Positions 17,104-25,061 of a stretch of DNA of 46,409 bases are shown one piece after another (positions within the stretch are counted from its first letter, which is position 1; every line of letters starts with the position of its first letter). Location: NCBI GenBank assembly GCA_027063745.1, contig JAMORG010000029.1, positions 1-46,409 on the forward strand. The letters are read 5' to 3'. The translations under genes and the position numbers were made by a program. Source of the stretch: Sulfurimonas sp. (GTDB taxonomy: Bacteria > Campylobacterota > Campylobacteria > Campylobacterales > Sulfurimonadaceae). The notes beneath the pieces were generated by a model. The model did not search any database. It was not told the origin of the DNA and was given only the letters and a program-made list of their open reading frames with translations.

Positions 17104-17729
17104 TAGTTCTTTTGCTCTGCGTTGATTACATCACGGATTTTTTCATAGATATCAAGTACCTCATCTTTTTTCGAAATATAAGAGTTTTTATTGGCTATAA
17201 GATATGTAGAACTTGTCATAATATCCTCTACAACTTCAAGCCCGTTTTGCTTCATTGTCGTACCCGTTTCAACAATATCAACTATCATATCTGCAAGGCC
17301 GATAAGCGGAGCAAGCTCGATAGAGCCATAAAGCTTGATAATCTCAACACTCACTGCTCGCTCTTCAAAGTAGCGCTTAGTAATGTTTACCATCTTTGAT
17401 GCAACTTTGAGTTCTGGTTTTGTCAGATCGAGCTTCTCACCCTTTTTCATCCCAATAGCCACTTTACAGACACCACGACGAAGATCAAGCAGACGCATGA
17501 CATCGAGTCCCTGCTCTTCTAGTGTATCAAGACCTACTACACCGATATCTGCTGCTTGATGATAAACATAGGTTGCGACATCTTGGTTTCTTACAAGTAA
17601 AAAACGAAACTTTGGTGTCTCTAGAATGAGTTTTCTGTCATCAAACTTGAAATCTTCACCAAAAATAGTCTCAAAAATCTCAAGTGTCTCTTTTGCTATA
17701 CGCCCTTTTGGAAGTGCTACTGTTAGCAT
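17103..17729 (-). CDS. hisG: ATP phosphoribosyltransferase, short form
   Basis: HisG starts histidine biosynthesis by joining ATP and PRPP. The 208-residue protein begins LTVALPKGRIAKETLEIFE and has VRNQDVATYVYHQAADIGVVGLDTL and the PRPP-binding loop DIVETGTTMKQNGLEVVE. At this length it lacks the C-terminal regulatory (ACT-like) domain of the long form, about 290 residues. It is therefore the short form, which in known cases works as a hetero-octamer with HisZ, a histidyl-tRNA synthetase paralogue. No hisZ is in this window. It overlaps coaX by seven bases and is followed with a one-base overlap by a methyltransferase gene. Confidence 0.96.
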   Translation of the reverse strand: MLTVALPKGRIAKETLEIFETIFGEDFKFDDRKLILETPKFRFLLVRNQDVATYVYHQAADIGVVGLDTLEEQGLDVMRLLDLRRGVCKVAIGMKKGEKLDLTKPELKVASKMVNITKRYFEERAVSVEIIKLYGSIELAPLIGLADMIVDIVETGTTMKQNGLEVVEDIMTSSTYLIANKNSYISKKDEVLDIYEKIRDVINAEQKN

Positions 17730-18340
17730 ATATTTGCCTTTTTCATAATCTTTTTCATTGCATTAAACAAAAGTCGCTCTTCTACTTTCGCATCTCTAAA
17801 GAGCTTTTTAAACTTTTGTGCATCCCCACCGGTAAGAGTGATATCAAGTCCATATGACATCACTTCATGATAGAGTGTCCCAAGATACCCATAACTGATG
17901 GCATCTTTGGAATTTTTCGGCATTATATCCAACTCAAGGTCAAAGTTAAATGAATATGCCAGTGCCGGTGAGATATTTTCATAACTTTTTTGCATAGCTG
18001 TAATACCAGGAACAATAAAACCACCCTCAAACTTGCCATTACGAACGACATCAACCGTTACTGCACTTCCAGCATCAATGACAATACCATTGCCAATAGC
18101 CTCAAGCGCAACAATTCGGTCAATTCCCATCGTTTCATAATAAGATGCTCTGTCAATATAATCTTCAAGATCTATCCAGTTTTCTAAAAAAGCCAACTGT
18201 TCATTGACTTTTTTGTTTACAGAGATATAGTAAACCTTCTCCTCAATCACTGCTGGATTAAAGGAGTTGACACTCTTTTTAAAGCTCTCATCACCCTCTA
18301 AAAAGTGGTATGAAGTATTGCCTATGTCACATAAGAGCAT
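17723..18340 (-). CDS. coaX: Type III pantothenate kinase
   Basis: CoaX phosphorylates pantothenate in the first step of coenzyme A synthesis and is not feedback-inhibited by CoA. The 205-residue protein shows the ASKHA-fold motifs of the type III family: LLCDIGNTSYHF at the N terminus (phosphate 1 loop), MGIDRIVALEA, GIVIDAGSAVTVDVV (adenosine/phosphate 2 region) and GGFIVPGITAMQKS, and ends with TGGDAQKF. It is short compared with the usual 240-260 residues, as seen in several Campylobacterota. It overlaps hisG by seven bases and shares one base with the upstream hypothetical gene, so it is firmly embedded in the operon. Confidence 0.95.
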   Translation of the reverse strand: MLLCDIGNTSYHFLEGDESFKKSVNSFNPAVIEEKVYYISVNKKVNEQLAFLENWIDLEDYIDRASYYETMGIDRIVALEAIGNGIVIDAGSAVTVDVVRNGKFEGGFIVPGITAMQKSYENISPALAYSFNFDLELDIMPKNSKDAISYGYLGTLYHEVMSYGLDITLTGGDAQKFKKLFRDAKVEERLLFNAMKKIMKKANIC

Positions 18341-18660
18341 TACTGAATCTTCCAGCCAGCTTCAATAAAAGCTTTTTTGGCTTTAGAACATAAAGGAGCA
18401 TCAATAAAAAGGATTTTATATTTAAAGTTATGATCACAATAAAGAGTAAGTTTCATATAGATCTCTTCAAACTTGTGAACATCTTTCATTAAGATTCTAC
18501 TCTTTTGACTCACGGCAAAAATAGCCCAAAAATAGCCATTGAGATCTGTTGCCTTGTAGATTTTTATCTTATTTCTTATGCCAAGTTCTTTAGGCAAAAC
18601 CTCTTGCATCTTTTTAAAGATCTTACCTTTTTGTCGAAACGACTCTACTACCATTTGCAT
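18340..18660 (-). CDS. Hypothetical protein, 106 residues
   Basis: I do not recognise this family. The basic 106-residue protein has no signal peptide or membrane helix. It contains alternating beta and alpha segments (KIKIYKATD, YFWAIFAVSQKSRIL, YKILFIDAPLCSKAKKAFIEAGWKI), suggesting a small alpha/beta fold with one cysteine near the C terminus. It sits ten bases after the GGDEF-EAL gene and overlaps coaX by one base; the upstream AAAGGA spans the end of the GGDEF-EAL gene. Position suggests it is translated together with coaX. An ATG two codons later (18654) is an alternative start. Confidence 0.75.
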   Translation of the reverse strand: MQMVVESFRQKGKIFKKMQEVLPKELGIRNKIKIYKATDLNGYFWAIFAVSQKSRILMKDVHKFEEIYMKLTLYCDHNFKYKILFIDAPLCSKAKKAFIEAGWKIQ

Positions 18661-18669
18661 ATCTATTTT

Positions 18670-21003
18670 TTATCCTTTAGAATACTTTTGTATAAATGCT
18701 TCACAATCTTTTAATGATAATGGTTTGGAATAATAATAGCCTTGTATATTGCTACAACCTGCTGCAAGCAGAAAATCCACATGTGCTTTTGTCTCAACAC
18801 CCTCAGCTATTATCTCCAAACCGAGATTTTTTCCAAGAACAATTATAGTTCGAATTATAGCAGCATCATCTTCATTTTCCAGTACATCGACAACAAAACT
18901 TCTGTCAATTTTTAGTTTTGTAACCGGTAGTTTTTTAAGATATGACAAGGAAGAGTATCCTGTTCCAAAGTCATCGATAGCTACAGATATACCCATACTG
19001 CGAATCGAATTTAAAATCCCAATGGAATATTTAGGATTTTTCATAATCTGTCCTTCTAAAATCTCAAGCTCTACTGTGCCAGGATCAACAGGATAATGTT
19101 CCAAAAGCGAATAAAGCTCACTTCTAAAATCTTCACTTTCAAGTTTTTTTGTTGAAATGTTAATAGAGAGTTGCCCGTAATCAACACCTCTGTTTCTCCA
19201 TGCTCTCATCTGCATAAAAGCATGTCGCAACATATAGCTGTCAAGTTGAACAATAAGTCCGACTTCCTCACAAAAAGGTATAAAATCATTAGGATAGATT
19301 ATACCCTTGACAGGATGATTCCAACGTACAAGAGCTTCCAGTCCAATAAGTTTGTCTTTTTTTGCATCTACTTTGGGTTGATAATAGACTTCAAACTCTT
19401 CTCTTTGAAGTCCCAGGCGTATATCGTTGTCAAGTTCTATACGTTGACGAATAAGTGATGTCATCTCTTCATTATAAAACTGATAGGAGTTATGACCGTT
19501 GTCTTTGGCTTTATACATAGCTGTATCTGCATTTCTTAGCAAAATTTCCGCTGTATCACCATCTTGATCATACAAACTGATACCAATACTAAATGTTGCA
19601 TAAATATCTATCTCATTTACAACAAAAGGAGTCTTCATCGCTTTAAAAATCTTTTCAAGTACCACCAATACATCAACTTGTGTTGTTTGTGGTAAAAGCA
19701 ATATAAACTCATCACCACCGATACGAGCCAGTGTATCCTCTCCTCTAACATAGGAACTTAATCTTTTTGCTATTTGACATAAGAGTTCATCACCGACATT
19801 ATGTCCATACATATCGTTTATCTCTTTAAAACGATCTAGGTCCAAAAAGAGCACAGCTATAGACTCATGTTCTCTTTTCGCATGTTTAATTGCCTGATTC
19901 AACCTGTCCATAAAAAGATTTTTATTTGGCAAACCGGTTAAAAGGTCATGATGCGCCAAATAAGCCAGTCTATGACTCTGTTCTTGTAACTCCTGTGTTT
20001 TTTCTTCTACTGCTATGTTGAGTTTTTCATTCTGTTTTTCGACAAATTTTTTATAGTTTGTTACATATATGATATAGATAAAAATTACAAAAGCTATAAA
20101 AAAGAGTATAAGGTCCTGAACGAGGTTGTCTCTCTCTTTTTCAACACTTTTCATATCTAACATTGATAATGGTTTAAAGACACAAAAATAAGCCATAGCT
20201 TCACCGTCCAAACCATTTTTTTTCATTATAGTGATAAAATATCCATGTTTTTTATCAACCATATATTCTCTGTTATGCTCTAGAAGTCTGTTGACTCCTT
20301 CTTTTTGTAACATATCAATGATATCTTCATTACCCTCTGAATTAACAATACAATAATCATCTATAAAGAGTTTGTTCTTTGCATGAACAAGTTGTTGTTT
20401 ATAGTGTTTATCGACAATAATAATCGTCTTATAATCCTTTTGTGCCAGTTTATGAGTAATTGAGTCAAACTTTGCAATCACTTCCACAATTCCTAGAAAT
20501 CTGCCATACTTGTCTGTAACTGGAACCATTGATTTAAATGAAAGGTCAAATTTTCCGACGCTGATTGTTGACATTATCTTATGCAGTGCCAATATTTTAG
20601 ACACATCCATACGCACAATTGATATATCATCACCTTTTTTAGCTACCCAACTACGATAAAGACTTCTCCCCTCTTTATCAATAAATTGAAACCAGACATT
20701 TTTTAAAGAAGTATACGTTTGTAATCGTGCAGAGAGTTCTTCTAACTGGAGAGATTTATAATTATGATTTTGAAATGTTTTTTGAATGGATTCATCATGT
20801 GAAAGTGTAAGAGCTACCAGTAAAATGGCTTCTGATTTCTCAGAAATCAGAAGCTCAAGTTCATTTTTTATCTCTCTTGCAAGTTCAGTATACGCTTCAG
20901 TACGTAGTGAGTCAATTTTGCTAGAAGTATATATGGAGCCTATACTCAGTAAGATTAAAAAAACTATAATAGATATAGCTGTTGCTCTTACACTTTTAGA
21001 CAT
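18670..21003 (-). CDS. Membrane GGDEF-EAL protein with periplasmic sensor domain
   Basis: The 777-residue protein is a c-di-GMP signalling enzyme. One helix (about 8-26) and a second (about 297-315) flank a periplasmic sensing domain of about 265 residues, probably of the double-Cache type (LYRSWVAKKGDDISIVRMD). The GGDEF domain (about 345-510) has intact GGDEF at 429-433 and, five residues upstream, the product-inhibition site RGED (420-423), so synthesis looks possible and feedback-controlled. The EAL domain (about 525-770) has EAL at 555-557, DDFGTGYSS (676-684) and AEGVET, so hydrolysis also looks possible. Which activity dominates cannot be told. It lies 12 bases downstream of three small-protein genes and directly upstream of the hypothetical-coaX-hisG genes. 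Confidence 0.93.
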   Translation of the reverse strand: MSKSVRATAISIIVFLILLSIGSIYTSSKIDSLRTEAYTELAREIKNELELLISEKSEAILLVALTLSHDESIQKTFQNHNYKSLQLEELSARLQTYTSLKNVWFQFIDKEGRSLYRSWVAKKGDDISIVRMDVSKILALHKIMSTISVGKFDLSFKSMVPVTDKYGRFLGIVEVIAKFDSITHKLAQKDYKTIIIVDKHYKQQLVHAKNKLFIDDYCIVNSEGNEDIIDMLQKEGVNRLLEHNREYMVDKKHGYFITIMKKNGLDGEAMAYFCVFKPLSMLDMKSVEKERDNLVQDLILFFIAFVIFIYIIYVTNYKKFVEKQNEKLNIAVEEKTQELQEQSHRLAYLAHHDLLTGLPNKNLFMDRLNQAIKHAKREHESIAVLFLDLDRFKEINDMYGHNVGDELLCQIAKRLSSYVRGEDTLARIGGDEFILLLPQTTQVDVLVVLEKIFKAMKTPFVVNEIDIYATFSIGISLYDQDGDTAEILLRNADTAMYKAKDNGHNSYQFYNEEMTSLIRQRIELDNDIRLGLQREEFEVYYQPKVDAKKDKLIGLEALVRWNHPVKGIIYPNDFIPFCEEVGLIVQLDSYMLRHAFMQMRAWRNRGVDYGQLSINISTKKLESEDFRSELYSLLEHYPVDPGTVELEILEGQIMKNPKYSIGILNSIRSMGISVAIDDFGTGYSSLSYLKKLPVTKLKIDRSFVVDVLENEDDAAIIRTIIVLGKNLGLEIIAEGVETKAHVDFLLAAGCSNIQGYYYSKPLSLKDCEAFIQKYSKG

Positions 21004-21015
21004 ATATCTATTTAC

Positions 21016-21228
21016 TTACTTGCTAAGCCCAAGTTCAGCAAAAAGGACCTCGAAATATTCGCTCAACTCCAAAAGTTCTTCAAGCAAAGTTCCAAAAGCC
21101 TTATCTTCTGTAACCCACTCTTCGATTCTTTTAATTGTTTCACTTTTTTGCTCTTCGCTCAACTCTTTTGAATTAACAACAGCATCTTTAATACGTTCTA
21201 AATGTTCTTTATGTTTATGTGCACTCAT
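21016..21228 (-). CDS. Small acidic helical protein, 70 residues
   Basis: Unrecognised. The 70-residue protein is predicted to be almost all helix with charged repeats (KHKEHLERIKDAV, SEEQKSETIKRIEEWVTED, LLEELLELSEYFEVLFAE). There are no cysteines, signal peptide or membrane segment. A clear AAAGGA precedes the ATG. It is the third of three tiny genes in a row and is separated from the GGDEF-EAL gene by 12 bases. Such helical acidic proteins often act as adaptors, but nothing in the sequence assigns a partner; a link to the following c-di-GMP enzyme is inferred from position only. Confidence 0.75.
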   Translation of the reverse strand: MSAHKHKEHLERIKDAVVNSKELSEEQKSETIKRIEEWVTEDKAFGTLLEELLELSEYFEVLFAELGLSK

Positions 21229-21247
21229 CTTTTTTTATCCTTTGATT

Positions 21248-21457
21248 TTAATAGTTTTTAAATTTTCCCTCAGCTACATCAGTACGCAATGCATCAATTT
21301 TCTCTTGCATAATGTCAAGTAGTATATTTGCTGCTTTTGTATCATCTGCTTCAGGTACATCCCAGTCAGTAATTTTCATGTTCGCTTTAAAAAGCAGTTC
21401 TAACTCTTTTTGAATCTCTTCTTTTCGTGAAAGTAACTCTTTTTCAATTGCATCCAT
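21248..21457 (-). CDS. Small charged helical protein, 69 residues
   Basis: Unrecognised. The 69-residue acidic protein has an N-terminal coiled-coil-like helix (IEKELLSRKEEIQKELELLF), a middle segment KITDWDVPEADDTKAANILLD, and a second helix. No cysteine or membrane segment is seen. Its ATG overlaps the stop codon of the preceding small gene by one base (TAATG), so translation is coupled, and the next small gene starts 19 bases on. All three small genes have normal base use for the window, arguing that they are real and resident genes rather than chance open frames. Confidence 0.75.
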   Translation of the reverse strand: MDAIEKELLSRKEEIQKELELLFKANMKITDWDVPEADDTKAANILLDIMQEKIDALRTDVAEGKFKNY

Positions 21458-21699
21458 TATTTTGACTCCTTTTGTTCATTTTGACAACGTAGTGTCTCTA
21501 TGTTTTTGATCTTTTCAAGTCGTTCTAAAACAGAGTCCAACTCAGATATTGCCTCTTCATACTCTTTTGTAATTTTCTCTTTTTGTGCTTTTACCTTAGC
21601 TATTTGGTACTCTATCTCTTCCATAGGAACAGCACATTTTTTTGCCATCTCCTCCTCTTTTTCCAAAAGCCACTCTGTTAATTTTTTTACAAAACTCAT
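21457..21699 (-). CDS. Small coiled-coil protein, 80 residues
   Basis: Unrecognised. The 80-residue protein is a long charged helix with heptad-like spacing (IEYQIAKVKAQKEKITKEYEE, AISELDSVLERLEKIK), probably a coiled coil, with an amphipathic N terminus (FVKKLTEWLLEKEEEM) that could touch membrane. It has two cysteines, C22 and one near the C-terminal LRCQNEQ. It is the first gene of the minus-strand run: AGAAAGGAA precedes its ATG, and a TATAAT with nearby repeats lies about 55 bases upstream, inside the end of the MFS gene's trailer. Confidence 0.75.
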   Translation of the reverse strand: MSFVKKLTEWLLEKEEEMAKKCAVPMEEIEYQIAKVKAQKEKITKEYEEAISELDSVLERLEKIKNIETLRCQNEQKESK

Positions 21700-21719
21700 T
21701 TATATTCCTTTCTAAATAA

Positions 21720-21769
21720 AGTAGTTACTACTATCATTTAATTGTACTCCTTTATTATAAAAAACTACT
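21720..21769 (-). promoter_or_regulatory. Putative promoter with AGTAGT repeats for the nine-gene run
   Basis: On the minus strand TATAAT (complement of 21754-21759) is preceded closely by the half-site AGTAGT (complement of 21764-21769, overlapping the MFS stop). It is followed by a dyad AGTAGT-T-ACTACT at 21720-21732. A one-base centre makes the dyad a poor hairpin but a plausible protein-binding site just after the start of transcription. The remaining bases up to the first ATG hold only its ribosome-binding site. Confidence 0.4.
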
Positions 21770-22937
21770 TAATATCCGAAGTTTTCAAAGCCTCACGCAA
21801 GAGTTTTACAAGTAACAACAAGCTCACGCAGAGCGATCCCAAAAAAGAGAAAAGAAAAGCACTCTCAAAACCAAAAACAGTCCACAATTTTCCAATCACA
21901 ATAGCACCGATAGCTGTTGCAAATGCAACACCGGCATAAAAGACTCCATAGATAAAACCTTGAGAGCGTGCATTTTTGGAGATATAACTACGCATAGCAT
22001 TAAGAGATACCACAGTAAAAGCACCCAAACCAACAAAGCCAAGCCATATAAAATCATAATGCATAAAAACCAGTGAAAGCAAAGCAAAAAGGTAAGAAAG
22101 AAATAGTAAAAATTTCGCACCAAACCTGTCAATCAAGGCTCCGCTGTAATAACTCAAAAGTGCTTGCGTGAGCGTTGCTACAATGGCCAGCAGAGGAAGT
22201 TGTGCTAAAGTAAAGCCCAACTCTTTTGCACGCAGTAAAAAGTACTGATCGCTCATAAAAAAGAGTAAAAAAAGAAAATAACTCCCCAATATCCAAAAGA
22301 GTCGATAATCATCTCTGTTTATATCTATCTTTGTCTCTTTTTTCACACGCTCTTTTTTACTGATATCTTTTACAAAAAACACAACAACACCAACTGCTAC
22401 AAGACCCGGCAAAAGTGTCCAGTAAAACACCTCACGAATAAGCAGCTCATCTTGCATAGAGCTGTATGCGAAAATAAAGACTATGATGACAGACCCAAGC
22501 ATCTCTCCTGAGACATCCATCATCTTATGAAAACCAAAGCTTTTTCCCTCTTTGTTCTTTTTACTGTAAGCGGAGATAAGAGCATCCTTTGGAGCACTAC
22601 GTACCGCTTTTCCTACACGCTCTAAAGCACGAAGCAGTGCTACACTCTCGTAAGAGTGAGAAAAACCTATAAGTGGTTTGGTAAGGGCTGAGAGAAGATA
22701 ACCAAAGATCAAAAAGGGTTTTACCCGCTGGTATCTGTCACTCAAGTACCCAAAAAGAATTCTCAAAAGATAAGAGACAAAAGTAGCAAGCGCTATAATA
22801 TAGCCAAGTTTATCCACACTCTCATCAAGTACATAAACAACGAAGACCGGAAGCAGAGTTGTTATCATGGCAGATGCCATATCTGTAAAAAAACTGACCC
22901 AGCCGATAGCTATAATATTTTTATCTATCTCACGCAA
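21765..22937 (-). CDS. MFS transporter
   Basis: The 390-residue integral membrane protein has about 12 hydrophobic helices and the major facilitator loop motif between helices 2 and 3 as GYLSDRYQRVKP. The segment RALERVGKAVRSAPKDALIS resembles a subgroup annotated as drug or sugar-phosphate type efflux proteins. The substrate is unknown. Translation starts at TTG (22935-22937) after a strong AAAGGAG; there is no nearby ATG, so the unusual start is preferred. It carries four of the octamers. It is preceded on the same strand by an APC permease gene 72 bases away, and followed after 65 bases by the small-protein operon. Confidence 0.88.
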   Translation of the reverse strand: MREIDKNIIAIGWVSFFTDMASAMITTLLPVFVVYVLDESVDKLGYIIALATFVSYLLRILFGYLSDRYQRVKPFLIFGYLLSALTKPLIGFSHSYESVALLRALERVGKAVRSAPKDALISAYSKKNKEGKSFGFHKMMDVSGEMLGSVIIVFIFAYSSMQDELLIREVFYWTLLPGLVAVGVVVFFVKDISKKERVKKETKIDINRDDYRLFWILGSYFLFLLFFMSDQYFLLRAKELGFTLAQLPLLAIVATLTQALLSYYSGALIDRFGAKFLLFLSYLFALLSLVFMHYDFIWLGFVGLGAFTVVSLNAMRSYISKNARSQGFIYGVFYAGVAFATAIGAIVIGKLWTVFGFESAFLFSFLGSLCVSLLLLVKLLREALKTSDIK

Positions 22938-23009
22938 AGTATAAACTCCTTTTTAATATTCTATCACAAAATAGAAGTATACTCGCATCATATGCCACAA
23001 TAATTACAG

Positions 23010-24308
23010 CTACTTTTTTATATGATACTTTCGAGAGAATATCTCCCCTCTGACATAACGCCCATAGATAAGTTCAAAAAGCATCGATGTAATAATAAAA
23101 CTCATAAAAATCATAATCGCATTTGGATTGGAGCTGTATGTATGATAGAGCAGTGTAATAAGTGCAAGTGCGGAAAAAATCGAAGAGATTAGCAAAACAA
23201 ATCGATTAGCTTCTATGGTTTTATAGAGCTTGAGAGCACTGATGTTTACAAGAAAAAAGATAAGTAAAAAACCTGCACTGCCGATGATAGCTATCGCTGT
23301 TAAGTCAATAGAGTTTGCAAGTATCAAGCTCAGCAGTGTCGTATATAAAACACCTTTAAAAGGAACACCACTTCCTTTTTCCTCATCCATCAAAGAGCGT
23401 GGCAGTTTTCCGTCTTTTGCGATGATGTAACCTAGTCTTGCATTCCCATAAATAGTCGCATTGATAGCAGAAAAAGTAGATAAAAGTGCAGCAAAAGCGA
23501 CAATAACAAAACCGGTATGTCCAAGAGATGGTTTTGCAGCTTCTGCCAAGGCATAATCTTTTGCTTTCATCAGTGTTGCTTCATCAACATTTCCAACAGT
23601 TATAACAGCGATAAGAACATAAAGAAAAATCACAATAAGTACAGAAGCATAAAATGCCCGAGGAAGATTTTTCTTTGGCTCTTTTATCTCTTCTGCTGCA
23701 TTGGCAATGAGCTCAAAACCTTCATAGGCAACAAAGATAATCATTCCGGCAACGACAATGGAAAGAGGTGTTCCCCAGTTTGCAGGAGAGAGTCTCGATG
23801 TATCAACATAAGAAGCCCCGGCAACAATGACCAAGATGAGTAAAGTAACTTTTATCACAACAATAAGTGTTTCACTTTTACTGACAAAAGAGGCACTGAC
23901 AAGATTAATGATTGCAGGCAGAATGATAGCAATACTTATAAGTCCGTGATGCAGCCACAAAGATTTATGTGAAAAAAATGTCTCTCCATAAGAAGCAAAA
24001 GCTGTCGCATATAAAGAGATAGTAACCAAATAGCTAAGCCACAGCATCAGATTTACACTTCCAGAGAGGATGTTGTCTCCAAATGCCCTATCGATAAAAG
24101 TAACCGTACCTCCTTCACTCTGATAAACAACTGAAAGTTTTGCATAGGAGTATGCAGTAAGCAGTGCCACTAAACCTGCTACAAAAAAAGCAACGGCAGT
24201 TGCTCCGTGAGCCAAGGAGACAGCTTCACCCAAAACAGCGAAAATCCCTCCGCCTACCATACCGCCGATACCAATGGATATCGCACCAATTAGTCCAATT
24301 GTTCTCAT
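23010..24308 (-). CDS. APC-family amino acid permease
   Basis: The 432-residue protein has about 12 membrane helices and opens with the amino acid-polyamine-organocation signature IGAISIGIGGMVGGGIFAVLGE, the unwound first helix that binds substrate. The helix 6 region is MIIFVAYEGFELIANAAEEIKEPKKNLPRAF, typical of the family. The nearest relatives by feel are the YjeH/cationic amino acid-type permeases, but the substrate cannot be fixed. The ATG start is supported by AAAGG in the leader. It follows the DUF4395 gene by 30 bases and may be co-transcribed with it. Confidence 0.9.
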   Translation of the reverse strand: MRTIGLIGAISIGIGGMVGGGIFAVLGEAVSLAHGATAVAFFVAGLVALLTAYSYAKLSVVYQSEGGTVTFIDRAFGDNILSGSVNLMLWLSYLVTISLYATAFASYGETFFSHKSLWLHHGLISIAIILPAIINLVSASFVSKSETLIVVIKVTLLILVIVAGASYVDTSRLSPANWGTPLSIVVAGMIIFVAYEGFELIANAAEEIKEPKKNLPRAFYASVLIVIFLYVLIAVITVGNVDEATLMKAKDYALAEAAKPSLGHTGFVIVAFAALLSTFSAINATIYGNARLGYIIAKDGKLPRSLMDEEKGSGVPFKGVLYTTLLSLILANSIDLTAIAIIGSAGFLLIFFLVNISALKLYKTIEANRFVLLISSIFSALALITLLYHTYSSNPNAIMIFMSFIITSMLFELIYGRYVRGEIFSRKYHIKK

Positions 24309-24338
24309 TATAAGCCTTTGATTACAAAGCCAAACTCT

Positions 24339-24788
24339 TTAGAGATTATTCATAAAGTTTGGATATATTTTTTTAATTATATAGTAAATTTTGCAACCTA
24401 TACAAAAATTAAAAAATACATCCAGTAAAGAACAACTTAAAAATACACCTGCAACAGCAAGTGTGAGCGTATAGTTATCGATATAATGAGATAGTATGAG
24501 CAACAGAACAAAAAGTAGTCCAAAATAAGCGGCCAAACGTTTTGCACCGCCATCTGTGTAGCTCTCACCAATACCAAAAACATTTTTAAAAAAAGTAGCC
24601 AAAAGGTTAATAGGTGAGAGTCCTGCATTACAAAAAAGACGCATCACAAAATCAAATGCCAAGAAAAAGAGTATAAAAACCAAACCACTGTAGAGATAAA
24701 CAAGAACACTCAAAGCAACAAACAAAGAGTTAAAGCGTGCTATATTTGCATCGACTTTTTCAAAGTTAAGTGGACATGAGACTGACAT
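24339..24788 (-). CDS. DUF4395 membrane protein
   Basis: The protein matches the DUF4395 family: it begins with SCPLNFEKVDANIARFN, has hydrophobic helices (SLFVALSVLVYLYSGLVFILFF, LAAYFGLLFVLLLILSHYI, LTLAVAGVFLSCSLLDVFF), the DAGAKRLAAYFG-like segment GGAKRLAAYFG, and ends with the conserved FNFCIGCKIYYIIKK, a CxxC at a membrane exit. The function is unknown; relatives often sit near thioredoxin-like or sulfur redox genes. An open frame extends ten codons upstream to 24818, but AAAGG lies eight bases before the ATG at 24788, so that start is chosen, giving 149 residues. Confidence 0.88.
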   Translation of the reverse strand: MSVSCPLNFEKVDANIARFNSLFVALSVLVYLYSGLVFILFFLAFDFVMRLFCNAGLSPINLLATFFKNVFGIGESYTDGGAKRLAAYFGLLFVLLLILSHYIDNYTLTLAVAGVFLSCSLLDVFFNFCIGCKIYYIIKKIYPNFMNNL

Positions 24789-25061
24789 AAAAATACCTTT
24801 TTGTAAAATAATAATCAAATTTTAGTGATATTTTCTTAAAGTTAAACTATATTTTTTTCTTATATTTAAAACTTATCTCTATAGGCATCGATTTTTCTTA
24901 TATTGTCTTAATATCTTCCTCTTTTACTATTACATAGTACCACTCATAAAAATTATTCTATCCCTTTTTCATAAAATTTGATGCAAATGTGATATAGAGA
25001 ATTGAAATATGTGTTATAATTTAAACTTAAATCTATAAACTTTAAAAAAGGAAATAAAACG
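24789..25061. other. AT-rich divergent intergenic region
   Basis: About 270 bases, very AT-rich, between divergent genes. On the plus strand it holds the efflux operon promoter (next entry) and the ribosome-binding site AAGGAA at 25048-25053. I see no small gene, RNA structure or strong repeat in the rest. Confidence 0.6.
25012..25020 (+). promoter_or_regulatory. Extended -10 for the efflux operon
   Basis: TGTTATAAT is a perfect TG-extended -10 with TATAAT at 25015-25020, 41 bases before the first ATG. No -35 hexamer is visible. Confidence 0.6.
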
